Assembly (NCBI GenBank): GCA_902612345.1
Contig: CACMDE010000004.1
Span: forward strand, 1 to 64,000
Direction: 5' to 3'
Length of the DNA stretch: 64,000 nucleotides
Origin: an uncultured Pelagibacteraceae bacterium
GTDB lineage: Bacteria > Pseudomonadota > Alphaproteobacteria > Pelagibacterales > Pelagibacteraceae
Every line of letters begins with the position of its first letter. Positions within the stretch are counted from its first letter, which is position 1. Below, one piece after another: positions 40,240-49,997 of the stretch. The position numbers and the translations under genes were made by a program. The notes under the pieces were generated by a model that saw nothing but the letters and a program-made list of their open reading frames with translations, did not search any database and had not been told where the DNA came from.

Positions 40240-40325
40240 ACGTTTTTTAACTAAAAAAATATTTATATTGCAAATGAGAACAAAAGTAGTACATAATAAA
40301 TTATGATTCGACTGTTAAAAAACGT
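40240..40325. repeat. 12-base inverted repeat bracketing the recA promoter
   Basis: ACGTTTTTTAAC at 40240-40251 is the exact reverse complement of GTTAAAAAACGT at 40314-40325, with the recA promoter between them. The left arm begins 4 bases after the tolC stop and the right arm ends 17 bases before the recA ATG. In read-through RNA from tolC the arms could pair as a long-range stem. Confidence 0.45.
40268..40297 (+). promoter_or_regulatory. recA promoter with a LexA-like box in its spacer
   Basis: TTGCAA (40268-40273) and CATAAT (40292-40297) are 18 bases apart, a plausible sigma-70 promoter about 45 bases before the recA ATG. Inside the spacer GAAC-AAAAGTA-GTAC (40278-40292) matches the reverse complement of the alphaproteobacterial LexA box GTTC-N7-GTTC at seven of eight positions. 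Bound LexA here would cover the RNA polymerase site. Confidence 0.55.
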
Positions 40326-40342
40326 AAAAAAAGAGGAAAAAA

Positions 40343-41461
40343 ATGACGAAAAATAACTTAAAAGTGGTGAAATCCACAAAAGATAAAGAATTGGAAAATA
40401 AAGAAAAAAATAAAGCTTTAGACGCAGCAATAAGCCAAATTACTGATAATTTTGGAAAAGGCTCTGTAATGAAGCTTGGTCAACAAAAAGCTATGGATGT
40501 AGAGTCAGTTTCTACAGGATCTTTAAGTTTAGATTTGGCATTAGGAATTGGTGGACTTCCAAAAGGAAGAATTATTGAAATTTATGGACCAGAGTCATCT
40601 GGAAAAACAACATTAGCGTTACAAGTAGTTGCTGAGGCTCAAAAAGCAGGCGGTATTTGTGGCTTTGTTGATGCAGAGCATGCTTTAGATCCAGTTTATG
40701 CTAAAAAATTAGGCGTAGATACTGAAGAGTTATTAATTTCCCAACCAGATACTGGTGAACAAGCGCTAGAAATCACTGATACTTTAATTAAATCAGGTTC
40801 AATGTCAGTACTTGTTGTTGACTCTGTAGCGGCGTTAACTCCAAGAGCTGAAATAGAAGGTGATATGGGAGATCATCATGTTGGTCTTCAAGCAAGATTA
40901 ATGAGTCAAGCTTTAAGAAAGCTAACAGGCTCAATTTCACGAACAAATACAATGGTTATTTTCATTAACCAAATAAGAATGAAAATTGGCGTTATGTTCG
41001 GTAGCCCGGAAACTACATCAGGTGGTAACTCTTTAAAATTCTATTCTTCTGTTAGAATGGATATTAGAAGAACTGGAGCAATTAAAGATAAAGATGAAGT
41101 AATTGGAAACACAACAAGAGTAAAAGTTGTGAAAAATAAAGTTGCACCACCATTTAAAGTTGTTGAATTTGACTTAATGTATGGAAAAGGAATTAGCAAA
41201 ACAGGTGAGTTGATTGATTTAGGCGTTAAAGCTGAAATAGTTGAAAAATCAGGTGCTTGGTATGCTTATAAAGGTGAAAAAATTGGCCAAGGCAAAGAAA
41301 ATGCAAAACTTTATCTTGAACAAAATCCAAAAGCAGCTGCTGAAATTGAAATGACCATAAGAGAAAAAGCAGGATTGATATCCAAAAAAATAGAAGGAAA
41401 TCCTATCGAAAAAGAAAAAGTAGTACCTGCTGAAGAAGAAGCACCTTCCAAAAAAAATTAG
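40343..41461 (+). CDS. recA: RecA recombinase
   Basis: RecA forms the nucleoprotein filament for homologous recombination and triggers LexA/UmuD self-cleavage. The 372-residue protein has Walker [12 protein letters not shown] (about 84-94), the catalytic Glu region [10 protein letters not shown], Walker [10 protein letters not shown], loop L1 ([21 protein letters not shown]) and loop L2 ([16 protein letters not shown]), and an acidic C terminus (VVPAEEEAP). A basic N-terminal stretch of about 30 residues precedes the usual start (ALDAAISQI). The ribosome site AAAGAGG precedes the ATG. Confidence 0.98.
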   Translation: MTKNNLKVVKSTKDKELENKEKNKALDAAISQITDNFGKGSVMKLGQQKAMDVESVSTGSLSLDLALGIGGLPKGRIIEIYGPESSGKTTLALQVVAEAQKAGGICGFVDAEHALDPVYAKKLGVDTEELLISQPDTGEQALEITDTLIKSGSMSVLVVDSVAALTPRAEIEGDMGDHHVGLQARLMSQALRKLTGSISRTNTMVIFINQIRMKIGVMFGSPETTSGGNSLKFYSSVRMDIRRTGAIKDKDEVIGNTTRVKVVKNKVAPPFKVVEFDLMYGKGISKTGELIDLGVKAEIVEKSGAWYAYKGEKIGQGKENAKLYLEQNPKAAAEIEMTIREKAGLISKKIEGNPIEKEKVVPAEEEAPSKKN

Positions 41462-41481
41462 CAGATAACTTTTAGTTGTTT

Positions 41482-41510
41482 AAAAGGGCGCTCGAAAGGG
41501 CGCCTTTTTC
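41482..41510 (+). terminator. Rho-independent terminator after recA
   Basis: AAAAGGGCGC pairs with GCGCCTTTTT (ten pairs, one G-U) around an eight-base loop, with the T-run built into the 3' arm. It begins 20 bases after the recA stop and separates recA from alaS. No other strong terminator of this type is visible apart from the one after proteorhodopsin. Confidence 0.92.
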
Positions 41511-41559
41511 CCATATAGATATATAGACATAGAAAAAAAAAGCTGTATTTTTAGAGAAT

Positions 41560-44223
41560 ATGGCAAAAACACTAAATGAAATAAGAACTACTTTTCTAAA
41601 GTATTTTGAAAAAAATAATCACACTATTGTGGAGTCTAGTAATTTAGTTCCTAATAATGACCCTACATTGATGTTTGCTAATTCAGGAATGGTCCAGTTC
41701 AAAAATGTATTCACAGGACTTGAGAAAAGAGATTATGTTCGTGCAACTACCTCACAAAAATGTGTTAGAGCTGGTGGAAAACACAATGATTTAGAAAATG
41801 TTGGGTATACACCTAGACACCATACGTTCTTTGAAATGCTTGGTAATTTTTCATTTGGCGATTATTTTAAAGATCAAGCAATAGAACTAGCATGGAATTT
41901 AGTTACTAAAGATTTTGGGATTGATAAAAATAGGCTTTATGTAACAGTTTTTAATGAAGATGATGAAGCATTTAACTTTTGGAAAAAAATTGCAGGCTTA
42001 AGTGAAAACAAGATAATTAGAATACCAACCTCAGATAATTTTTGGTCGATGGGGGAAACTGGTCCATGCGGCCCTTGTTCTGAAATCTTTTTTGATCATG
42101 GAGATAAGTTAAAAGGTGGTTTGCCAGGTACAAAAGATCAAGATGGCGATCGTTACATAGAAATATGGAATCTCGTATTTATGCAGTTCGAGCAGATTAC
42201 AAAAGATAAAAGAATTAATTTACCAAAACCATCTGTAGATACTGGAATGGGTTTAGAGAGAATTGCAGCCTTGTTACAAGGAACTCACGACAACTATGAA
42301 ACAGATCATTTTAAAAAAATTATAAGTGCTACATCTGAAGCTGTTAAAAAGAAGCCAGATCAAAATAATTTATCAAGTTTTAGAGTTATAGCTGACCATT
42401 TAAGAGCAAGCTCATTTCTAATTGCCGAAGGAGTTTTGCCTTCAAACGAAGGAAGAGGATATGTTCTTAGAAGAATAATGCGAAGAGGAATGAGACACTC
42501 CCATCTACTTGGATCTAAAGAACCAATTTTTTATAATATTTTTAAAACATTAATGGATGAGATGGCTGGAAACTATCCAGAACTCAAAAGAGCAGAAGCT
42601 TTAATTAAAGAAACTTTAAAAATGGAAGAGGAAAAATTTTTAGTTCTTCTTGAAAGGGGAATGAAAATACTAGATGAAGAAATTATAAAAATAGATAAAG
42701 TTTTACCAGGTGAAGTTGCTTTTAAACTTTATGACACTTATGGATTTCCTTTAGATTTAACTCAAGACATTTTAAAAAATAAATCACTAGAAATAGATAA
42801 TAAAAAATTTGATGACCTAATGAAACAAAGCAGGGAACTAGCAAAGAAAAATTGGAAAGGTTCTGGAGATAGCGCGGTTGATGATATTTGGTTTGCAATT
42901 AGAGACAAATTGGGGGCAACTGAGTTTCTTGGGTATGAAACTGATCAAGCAGAGGGAGTTGTTAAATCTCTTTTAAAAAACAACAAACAAGTTGAGTCTT
43001 TAAAATCAGGAGATGAAGGTATGATTATTTTAAATCAAACACCTTTTTATGGAGAATCTGGAGGACAAGTAGGTGACACAGGAGAAATAAGCTCAAATAA
43101 TTGTAAATTTGAAGTTTCAGATGTTCAGAAAAAATTAGGAGATCTGTTTGTTCACTATGGAAAAGTAATTTCTGGTGAAATTAAAATAAATGAAAGTGTT
43201 GAATTAAAAATTGATGTTGATCGAAGAGAAAATATAAGAGCCTATCATTCAGCGACACATTTACTACATGAGTCATTGAGAAGAGTTTTAGGAACTCATG
43301 TGACACAAAAAGGATCTTTAGTTGATGCAGATAGACTAAGATTTGACTTTAGTCATATGAAGCCAATCACAAATGATGAAATAGATAAAATAGAGAATTA
43401 TGTTAACTCAATGGTTGACACAAAATCAGATGTAAAAACAAGGCTAATGACGCCTAAGGAAGCAGTAGATAATGGTGCATTAGCATTATTTGGAGAAAAA
43501 TATGGTGAAGAAGTGAGAGTTTTATCAATGGGAAATGAAAAAAATAATTATTTTTCTACAGAGCTATGTGGAGGAACGCATGTGAGGAATACAGGTGATA
43601 TTGGTAAGTTTAAAATAATAAGTCAATCATCTATTGCGGCAGGAGTAAGAAGAGTAGAGGCGTTAAGAGAAAAGCAATTAGATAATTATTTAATAAATAA
43701 ACAAGAAACTCATCAATCCAATATTCAAAAAAATGAAAAAATCATAGATGAATTGTCAAATAAAATTATCAAATCAGGAATTAAACCAATTCTTGATAAA
43801 GATGATAAATTAGAATTAATCAAATCTCTTACAAAACAACTAGAAAATATAAATATTCAAAACGTCCTAAATGACAAGTCAAAAAATATAATTTGCGACG
43901 ATACTATAAAAAATATTAATGTTAGATTTCAGAGAATATATGATTTACCTTTAAAAGAATTAAGAAAACTAGTCGACAAGGGTAAAAAAGAATTAAAAGA
44001 AGGAATCGTAATTATTTTTGCTAGTAATGAAAATAAAGTTGGTTTAGCTGTCGGTATTACCGAAGGACTTACAATTAAATATGATTCTGTTCAATTTGTT
44101 CAAGCAGGATCCAAAATTATTGGAGGAACCGGAGGTGGAGGAAGACCAGATTTTGCTCAAGCGGGTGGAAATGATGAAAATAAAATAAATGAGGCCTTTT
44201 CTAAATTAAAATCTTTAATTTAA
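41560..44223 (+). CDS. alaS: Alanyl-tRNA synthetase
   Basis: AlaRS charges tRNA-Ala. The full-length 887-residue protein has the class II core ([32 protein letters not shown], and motif 3-like [13 protein letters not shown]), the editing domain with [10 protein letters not shown] and [13 protein letters not shown] that hold the zinc-type HxxxH...CxxxH residues, and the C-terminal oligomerisation domain with the glycine-rich [16 protein letters not shown]. All domains are present. The 3' end overlaps icd convergently by 9 bases. Confidence 0.97.
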   Translation: MAKTLNEIRTTFLKYFEKNNHTIVESSNLVPNNDPTLMFANSGMVQFKNVFTGLEKRDYVRATTSQKCVRAGGKHNDLENVGYTPRHHTFFEMLGNFSFGDYFKDQAIELAWNLVTKDFGIDKNRLYVTVFNEDDEAFNFWKKIAGLSENKIIRIPTSDNFWSMGETGPCGPCSEIFFDHGDKLKGGLPGTKDQDGDRYIEIWNLVFMQFEQITKDKRINLPKPSVDTGMGLERIAALLQGTHDNYETDHFKKIISATSEAVKKKPDQNNLSSFRVIADHLRASSFLIAEGVLPSNEGRGYVLRRIMRRGMRHSHLLGSKEPIFYNIFKTLMDEMAGNYPELKRAEALIKETLKMEEEKFLVLLERGMKILDEEIIKIDKVLPGEVAFKLYDTYGFPLDLTQDILKNKSLEIDNKKFDDLMKQSRELAKKNWKGSGDSAVDDIWFAIRDKLGATEFLGYETDQAEGVVKSLLKNNKQVESLKSGDEGMIILNQTPFYGESGGQVGDTGEISSNNCKFEVSDVQKKLGDLFVHYGKVISGEIKINESVELKIDVDRRENIRAYHSATHLLHESLRRVLGTHVTQKGSLVDADRLRFDFSHMKPITNDEIDKIENYVNSMVDTKSDVKTRLMTPKEAVDNGALALFGEKYGEEVRVLSMGNEKNNYFSTELCGGTHVRNTGDIGKFKIISQSSIAAGVRRVEALREKQLDNYLINKQETHQSNIQKNEKIIDELSNKIIKSGIKPILDKDDKLELIKSLTKQLENINIQNVLNDKSKNIICDDTIKNINVRFQRIYDLPLKELRKLVDKGKKELKEGIVIIFASNENKVGLAVGITEGLTIKYDSVQFVQAGSKIIGGTGGGGRPDFAQAGGNDENKINEAFSKLKSLI

Positions 44224-45429
44224 TTTATTTTTTAACCTACCATCTAATTCATCTAGGAATTGGCTGGTATTTAAAAATTTGGTAGATGCACTTAATAAAA
44301 TTGCTAAATCTTTTGTCATTAAGCCATCTTCCACAGAATCGATACAAACTTTTTCTAGCGTTTCAGAAAATTTAATTAATTCATTGTTATTGTCCAATTT
44401 TCCTCTATGAGCTAAGCCTCTTGTCCAAGCAAAAATAGATGCTATAGGATTAGTTGAGGTTTCCTTTCCTTGTTGATGCATTCTATAGTGTCTAGTAACA
44501 GTACCATGTGCCGCTTCAGCTTCCATCGTTTTTCCATCTGGCGCCAATAATACACTTGTCATTAATCCTAACGAACCATATCCTTGAGCAACTGTATCTG
44601 ACTGAACATCTCCATCGTAATTTTTACATGCCCATATATATTTTCCACTCCATTTCATAGCACATGCCACCATGTCATCAATCAATCGATGTTCATAAGT
44701 AATTTTATTTTTTTCAAATTCTTCTCTAAATTCCTCTTTAAATACTTTTTCAAAAATATCCTTAAACCTTCCATCATATTTTTTTAAAATTGTGTTTTTA
44801 GTAGATAGGTATACTGGCCATTTTTTAATTAATCCATAATTTAGACAAGACCTAGCAAAATCTTCTATAGATTTGTCCAAATTATACATAGATAGAGCAA
44901 CACCAGGCCCATTAAAATCAAATACTTCAAATTTTTTTTCATCTTTACCATCTGTTGAAGTCCACTTAAGTTCTAATTTACCTTTTCCAGGTACTAAAAA
45001 GTCAGTTGCTCTGTATTGATCTCCAAAAGCATGTCTACCAATAACAACAGGATCAGTCCATGAGGGAACAAGTTTTGGAATATTTTTACAAATTATTGGT
45101 TCTCTAAATACTGTTCCACCAATAATATTTCTTATTGTTCCATTGGGCGATCGCCACATTTTTTTTAATTTAAATTCTTTTACTCTGGCTTCGTCTGGTG
45201 TAATTGTTGCACACTTAATTCCAACACCAATTTTTTTTATAGCATTAGCACTATCAACAGTAATTTGATCGTTTGTTTTATCTCTACTTTCCATGCCAAG
45301 ATCGTAATATTCGATACCAATGTCTAGATAAGGAAGGATCAGTTTATTCTTAATAAATTCCCAAATAACTCGGGTCATTTCATCGCCATCTAATTCGACG
45401 ACAGGGTTTTTGACCTTAATTTTGCTCAT
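44215..45429 (-). CDS. icd: NADP-dependent isocitrate dehydrogenase
   Basis: This 404-residue enzyme oxidises isocitrate to 2-oxoglutarate in the TCA cycle with NADP. It belongs to the eukaryote-like homodimeric subfamily common in alphaproteobacteria: [14 protein letters not shown] at the N terminus, [24 protein letters not shown] near residue 90, the metal-binding [18 protein letters not shown] near 270 and [12 protein letters not shown] near 305, with the His-Arg contacts for NADP. It has a 68-base gap to divergent psd, which holds no other gene. Confidence 0.96.
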   Translation of the reverse strand: MSKIKVKNPVVELDGDEMTRVIWEFIKNKLILPYLDIGIEYYDLGMESRDKTNDQITVDSANAIKKIGVGIKCATITPDEARVKEFKLKKMWRSPNGTIRNIIGGTVFREPIICKNIPKLVPSWTDPVVIGRHAFGDQYRATDFLVPGKGKLELKWTSTDGKDEKKFEVFDFNGPGVALSMYNLDKSIEDFARSCLNYGLIKKWPVYLSTKNTILKKYDGRFKDIFEKVFKEEFREEFEKNKITYEHRLIDDMVACAMKWSGKYIWACKNYDGDVQSDTVAQGYGSLGLMTSVLLAPDGKTMEAEAAHGTVTRHYRMHQQGKETSTNPIASIFAWTRGLAHRGKLDNNNELIKFSETLEKVCIDSVEDGLMTKDLAILLSASTKFLNTSQFLDELDGRLKNKLN

Positions 45430-45497
45430 ATTTTAGGTATATCTTTTAATAGACAGTGATTTATATACATGTTTAAAAAAAATTAGCAATAAAGGTT

Positions 45498-46145
45498 ATG
45501 ATTAGTAAAGTCTTTCCAAAAATACACGCTGAGGGATATAAGTTTATAGTTATATTCGGATTAGTGACATTGGTATTATATTTTATTAGTTCTTTTCTAG
45601 GATTAATAGGTTTAGTGTTAACTATCTGGTGTTATTATTTCTTTAGAGACCCAGAAAGAAAATCAATTAATAGCGAAGATTATCTTGTTAGCCCAGCTGA
45701 TGGTGAGATAATAAAAGTTGAAGAAGTTAATGGACCAAAAGAATTAGGTTTAGAAAATAAAAAAATGACAAAAATTAGTGTTTTCATGAATGTATTTGAT
45801 TGTCATGTAAATAGATCTCCATGTTCTGGTTCAATTTCAGAAATAAATTATGTAGCAGGAAAATTTATTAATGCTTCTATGGATAAAGCTAGCGAAGATA
45901 ATGAAAGATGTTACTACAAAATTAAAAACTCTTTTGGTGAGGATGTAATTGTAGTTCAAATAGCGGGTCTAATTGCGAGAAGAATTGTGACTGAATGTTC
46001 TAAGGATGATGTTATTCAGCAAGGATCAAGAATTGGCATGATTAGATTTGGAAGTAGAGCAGATATATATTTTGAGAATTATAAACCTCTTGTTAAGTTA
46101 GAGCAAAGATCGTTAGCAGGAGAAACATTGCTAGCAAAAAGATAA
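45498..46145 (+). CDS. psd: Phosphatidylserine decarboxylase proenzyme (short form)
   Basis: Psd makes phosphatidylethanolamine by pyruvoyl-dependent decarboxylation at the inner membrane. The 215-residue protein is the short proteobacterial/archaeal-like form. An N-terminal membrane segment (about 17-48) is followed by FRDPERKS, SPADGEIIKV (about 69), FMNVFDCHVNRSPCSG and the self-cleavage motif RFGSRADIYF, where S186 would become the pyruvoyl group. pssA follows with no gap, so both steps of PE synthesis are coupled. Confidence 0.93.
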   Translation: MISKVFPKIHAEGYKFIVIFGLVTLVLYFISSFLGLIGLVLTIWCYYFFRDPERKSINSEDYLVSPADGEIIKVEEVNGPKELGLENKKMTKISVFMNVFDCHVNRSPCSGSISEINYVAGKFINASMDKASEDNERCYYKIKNSFGEDVIVVQIAGLIARRIVTECSKDDVIQQGSRIGMIRFGSRADIYFENYKPLVKLEQRSLAGETLLAKR

Positions 46146-46940
46146 ATGGAAACAAAAAAAAATTTTAAAATTATACCACCAAGAAATCCAAGAGTATTAT
46201 TACCTAATATTTTTACTTTAGTAGGTGTTTGTATTGGACTTACATCAATTAAATTTGCTTTTGATGGCAGATTTGAAATGGCAGTTATAGCAATTATTGT
46301 TGCAGGTATCATTGATGGCTTAGATGGAAGAATCGCAAGATTAATTGGTGGAGCATCAAAAGTTGGAAAAGAATTAGACTCACTTACAGATGTAATTAGT
46401 TTTGGTGTTGCGCCCGCATTTATTATGTATTTTTTTGTTATGAAAGATTTGGGGAGAGTAGGTTGGTTAATTTCATTAATTTATGTTATTTGTGTAGCAT
46501 TGAGGCTAGCAAGATTTAATGTAAGTTCCAATGCAGGACCATCCTGGAAAGATAATTTTTTTGAAGGGGTGCCCTCACCAGCAGGAGGCATTTTAGTTTT
46601 AATACCATTAATATATAGTTTTAGTGAAATTCAATTTTTTAACTTAAATTATAATATATTCGTTCCAATTTTATTTTTAACTATATCTGTGCTTTTAATA
46701 AGTAAAATTCCAACATATTCACTAAAGAAAATTGTAGTTAAAAGAAGTATCACAATATTTTTATTGTTTGGTATAGTATTGTTTTTTGGCTTACTGCTTA
46801 TCTTTACATTTAACACTATTTTAATTTCAGCTTTAATATATCTTTTGATTATACCTATAAGTTCAATGCATTATCTTTCATTAAAGAAAAAATTTTCGAC
46901 ACAATTTGATGATAGTGATGATCATGAAGATATACTTTAA
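46146..46940 (+). CDS. pssA: CDP-diacylglycerol--serine O-phosphatidyltransferase
   Basis: PssA makes phosphatidylserine from CDP-diacylglycerol and serine, supplying substrate to Psd. The 264-residue membrane protein has the CDP-alcohol phosphotransferase motif D-G-x2-A-R-x8-G-x3-D-x3-D as DGLDGRIARLIGGASKVGKELDSLTD (about 58-83). About seven hydrophobic segments follow, with an acidic tail FDDSDDHEDI. It directly follows psd and overlaps the next glycosyltransferase gene by one base. Confidence 0.94.
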   Translation: METKKNFKIIPPRNPRVLLPNIFTLVGVCIGLTSIKFAFDGRFEMAVIAIIVAGIIDGLDGRIARLIGGASKVGKELDSLTDVISFGVAPAFIMYFFVMKDLGRVGWLISLIYVICVALRLARFNVSSNAGPSWKDNFFEGVPSPAGGILVLIPLIYSFSEIQFFNLNYNIFVPILFLTISVLLISKIPTYSLKKIVVKRSITIFLLFGIVLFFGLLLIFTFNTILISALIYLLIIPISSMHYLSLKKKFSTQFDDSDDHEDIL

Positions 46941-47854
46941 TGAAAGAAAATACGATAGTTTCACTAGCCGATTCAAATTATTTTGAACTTTTAAATGAAT
47001 TAATTGATTCAATTAAAAAATTTGATCAATCAAAATCTATTGCTATTTGTATACTTGATGCTGGACTAACAGAAGAACAAAAAAAAATATTGTCAGTAAA
47101 AGTTGATGAAATAAAAAATGCAGAATGGGATATTGAAGTACCCGGATTTAAAGTTAGAGGAAAAGAATGGTTAAAAAGCCAAGTTTCAAGAGCTTTTCTG
47201 CCTAATTATTTCCCAAAGTATAAAAAGTATTTATGGATTGATTGCGATGCTTGGGTTCAAGAGTGGTCATCAGTTGAACTATATTTTAAAGCATGTAGAG
47301 AGGGCAAACTTGGTATTACTCAAACTATGGCTCCTGGTTATAGAATAATGTCAAAAGTAAAATGGCTCTTTGGCAAATTAGCAGTAATAAAATCTCAAAA
47401 CTTTAAGCATGCTATTAGTTCTAAAATTGGAATTGAAAAAGCTAGAAAATTAGCTTTCGCCCCCCATATTAACATTGGTGTCTTTTCTTTAGAAAAAGAT
47501 TCAAAATGTTGGGGTGTTTGGCAGGAAAATTTAAAACAAACTTTAAGTGCGGGTCAAATATTTGGTTCTGAAGGATTGGCAATAAATATGAGTGTTTATA
47601 TAGATAAAGTTGAAACAGAATTTTTGCCTATAAACTGTAATTGGATTGCTAGTAATTTACTGCCAAAATTTGATGAAAATAAAAGTAAATTTGTAGAACC
47701 ATTTCTACCCAATCTTCCAATAGGAATAATGCATCTTGCAGCTGGTATTTGGAGCGATGGAAAAGATATGAGAATAGACAAGTCTGTCAAAGTAGATATC
47801 GTAACATTGGGTAAAAATAAAGTGTCAAAAAGTCTAAGGTATTTGTCTAATTGA
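46940..47854 (+). CDS. Putative GT-A glycosyltransferase (GT8-like)
   Basis: The 304-residue soluble protein begins with a GT-A-like strand (NTIVSLADSNYFELLNELIDSIKKF) and contains a DxD-type motif in YLWIDCDAWVQEW (about 94-106). A late segment SEGLAINMSVY and the ending LPNLPIGIMHLAAG-W are compatible with a GT8-type or small GT-A transferase. Donor and acceptor are unknown. It sits between pssA and rlmE with one- and four-base overlaps. This suggests an envelope role but may only reflect compact packing. Confidence 0.6.
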   Translation: MKENTIVSLADSNYFELLNELIDSIKKFDQSKSIAICILDAGLTEEQKKILSVKVDEIKNAEWDIEVPGFKVRGKEWLKSQVSRAFLPNYFPKYKKYLWIDCDAWVQEWSSVELYFKACREGKLGITQTMAPGYRIMSKVKWLFGKLAVIKSQNFKHAISSKIGIEKARKLAFAPHINIGVFSLEKDSKCWGVWQENLKQTLSAGQIFGSEGLAINMSVYIDKVETEFLPINCNWIASNLLPKFDENKSKFVEPFLPNLPIGIMHLAAGIWSDGKDMRIDKSVKVDIVTLGKNKVSKSLRYLSN

Positions 47855-48462
47855 AAAAAAACAAAATATCAAAAGAGTGGATCAATCGACAACACAGAGA
47901 TATTTACGTTAAAAAATCAAAACAGGAAGGTTTTAGGTCAAGAGCAGTTTATAAATTACAAGAAATCAACGATAAACATAAAGTTCTTAAAAATGGTTTA
48001 TCAGTAATTGATTTAGGAGCTGCACCAGGAGGATGGTCACAATTTGTAATTCAGAAATATAAAAAATGTAAACTGCTGTCTATAGATTTAAAAGAAATGG
48101 AGCCAATTGGTAATTCATATCAAATTATTGGAGATTTTAATGAAGAAAGTGCAAAAGAAAAAATTATAACTTATTTCAATGAAAAAGTTGATCTTGTGAT
48201 GTCTGACATGGCTGTAAATACTTCAGGAAATAAAAATTTAGACTCTGTTGTCACAGGTGAATTATGTTTAGAGGCTTTAAGATTTGCTAAAGACCAACTT
48301 AAACCAAGCGGTTCTTTTGTATCAAAAATATTCATGGGATCTACATTTAATGAAATTTTAGGTGAGGCAAAATTGACCTTTAAAGAAATAAATATTTATA
48401 AACCACCATCAAGCAGAAAAGAGTCAAAAGAAAGTTTCATAATTTGTAAAAAATTAAGATAG
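47851..48462 (+). CDS. rlmE: 23S rRNA 2'-O-ribose U2552 methyltransferase RlmE (FtsJ)
   Basis: RlmE methylates U2552 in the peptidyl-transferase A loop late in 50S assembly, using S-adenosylmethionine. The 203-residue protein has the SAM motif IDLGAAPGGWSQF (about 54-66). The K-D-K-E tetrad is visible as K in AVYKLQEI, D in VMSDMAVNTSG, K in FVSKIFMG and E in SKESFIICKKL. The start is TTG within a TTGA overlap with the preceding gene. It precedes guaB by 38 bases, which contain a weak A+T hairpin. Confidence 0.93.
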   Translation: MKKNKISKEWINRQHRDIYVKKSKQEGFRSRAVYKLQEINDKHKVLKNGLSVIDLGAAPGGWSQFVIQKYKKCKLLSIDLKEMEPIGNSYQIIGDFNEESAKEKIITYFNEKVDLVMSDMAVNTSGNKNLDSVVTGELCLEALRFAKDQLKPSGSFVSKIFMGSTFNEILGEAKLTFKEINIYKPPSSRKESKESFIICKKLR

Positions 48463-48500
48463 ACCACTTTTATTTATAAAAGAATCGTATATAAAAGATT

Positions 48501-49565
48501 ATGGATCCTATCAAAGAAGCACTTACATTTGACGATGTAACACTAGCCCCCAAATATTCTGAGGTCCTGCCGTCTGATGTTAATACCAGTATAAAACTTA
48601 CTAAAAATATTAAACTTAAAGTTCCATTATTATCTTCAGCAATGGATACTGTCACAGAATCAAAAATGTGTATTGCGATAGCGAAGGCCGGCGGAATAGG
48701 AGTTATTCATAGAAATTTAGATATAATGACACAAGTAGCTGAAATAAGAAAAGTTAAAAAACATAAATTATTAGTGGGTGCCGCTGTTGGAGCTGGGATA
48801 AATGAATTTGAGAGAGCAAAAAAAGTTTTAAAAGAAAATATTGATTTGATTGTCGTTGATACAGCTCATGGACATACAAAAAAAGTTGCAGACATAATAA
48901 AAAAAATAAAAAAAATTAAACCTAAAAAAACTGCATTATGTGCGGGTAATATTGCAACTGCAGAAGCCGCAAAATTTTTAATTAAATTAGGTGTTGATAT
49001 TATAAAAGTTGGTATTGGACCAGGATCAATTTGTACAACAAGATTAGTTGCAGGAATTGGCGTTCCACAGTTAAGTGCAATTTTAAATGTAAGAAGTGGT
49101 TTAAAAAAAAGAAAAACAGTAATAATCGCTGATGGTGGAATTAAGTTTTCAGGTGATATTGCAAAAGCCTTATCTGCTGGTGCAGATGCTGTAATGATAG
49201 GGTCCTTGTTTGCAGGTACAGATGAGGCGCCAGGGAAGGTTATTAAAAAGAATGGAAAATTATTTAAAAGTTTTAGAGGTATGGGGTCTATTGGAGCAAT
49301 GAATAAAGGTTCAGCTGATCGATATTTTCAAAAAAAACAAAATGATAGTTCAAAATATGTTCCTGAGGGAGTTGAAGGTTTTATAAAATATAAAGGGTCA
49401 GTTTTAAAAATTATCTACAAATTAGTTGGAGGGTTGAGATCATCCATGGGTTATTTAGGTTGTAAACAAATAAAGAATCTTAAAAATAAACCAAAATTTG
49501 TTAAAATAACGAAAGCTGGTTTTTACGAAAGTATGGTACATAATATTGATAAAGTAATTAGATAA
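48501..49565 (+). CDS. guaB: IMP dehydrogenase lacking the CBS (Bateman) module
   Basis: GuaB oxidises IMP to XMP, the committed step of GMP synthesis. The barrel is complete: LTFDDVTLAPKYSEVLPS, LLSSAMDTVTE, the catalytic-Cys loop GIGPGSICTTRLVAGIGVPQ (about 172-191), IADGGIKFSGDIAKAL, RGMGSIGAM, and the flap GSADRYFQ with VPEGVEG. The product is 354 residues against about 490 usual. The sequence runs directly from EIRKVKKH to LLVGAAVGAG, exactly where two CBS domains normally sit. GMP reductase is excluded by the IMPDH-type flap and GSICTTR loop. A TPR gene and guaA follow. Confidence 0.93.
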   Translation: MDPIKEALTFDDVTLAPKYSEVLPSDVNTSIKLTKNIKLKVPLLSSAMDTVTESKMCIAIAKAGGIGVIHRNLDIMTQVAEIRKVKKHKLLVGAAVGAGINEFERAKKVLKENIDLIVVDTAHGHTKKVADIIKKIKKIKPKKTALCAGNIATAEAAKFLIKLGVDIIKVGIGPGSICTTRLVAGIGVPQLSAILNVRSGLKKRKTVIIADGGIKFSGDIAKALSAGADAVMIGSLFAGTDEAPGKVIKKNGKLFKSFRGMGSIGAMNKGSADRYFQKKQNDSSKYVPEGVEGFIKYKGSVLKIIYKLVGGLRSSMGYLGCKQIKNLKNKPKFVKITKAGFYESMVHNIDKVIR

Positions 49566-49997
49566 ATGATAAAAAATTTTTTTATAACATTAATATTAGG
49601 TTTATTCCTAATTAGTAATTCATATTCAAAAGGAAGTTTTTATAATGAGGCTAAAAAACTTTTTGATAAGGAAAAATATGAGGAGTCAAAATTTTTATTT
49701 CAAAGAAATATTGTTTTTAATCCAAAAGAAGCTGCATCATATTTATATTTAGCTAAAATTTTCAAAATAGAGGAAAATCTTAAAGAAGAAGAAAAAAATC
49801 TAAATACAACTCTTTTGTTGGATCCAAAGAACGAAGAGGCTATTTATCTTTTAATGGATATTGAAATAGAGAGATCAAATTTTGCTAAAGTAAAAGATCT
49901 AAAAGAAAATTTTGAAAAAGTATGTTCAAAATTGTGTCCAAAAATTTCTTCTATAAATGAGAAATTGAAAAATTTTGATACACAAAATGAATCTTAA
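49566..49997 (+). CDS. Exported TPR-repeat protein
   Basis: This 143-residue protein has a signal peptide ([13 protein letters not shown]) and about three TPR-like helix pairs ([51 protein letters not shown]). A pair of cysteines sits near the C terminus (CSKLCPK). It probably acts as a periplasmic scaffold; no specific partner can be named. It starts immediately after the guaB stop, and its end overlaps the guaA start by 11 bases. It is therefore expressed with purine genes, although a functional link is not evident. Confidence 0.72.
   Translation: MIKNFFITLILGLFLISNSYSKGSFYNEAKKLFDKEKYEESKFLFQRNIVFNPKEAASYLYLAKIFKIEENLKEEEKNLNTTLLLDPKNEEAIYLLMDIEIERSNFAKVKDLKENFEKVCSKLCPKISSINEKLKNFDTQNES

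Noticed and set aside
48467-48482. CTTTTAT-TT-ATAAAAG hairpin between rlmE and guaB as a terminator
   Set aside because: The stem is A+T-only apart from one C-G pair, with a two-base loop and no T-run. It is too weak and is expected by chance in this composition.
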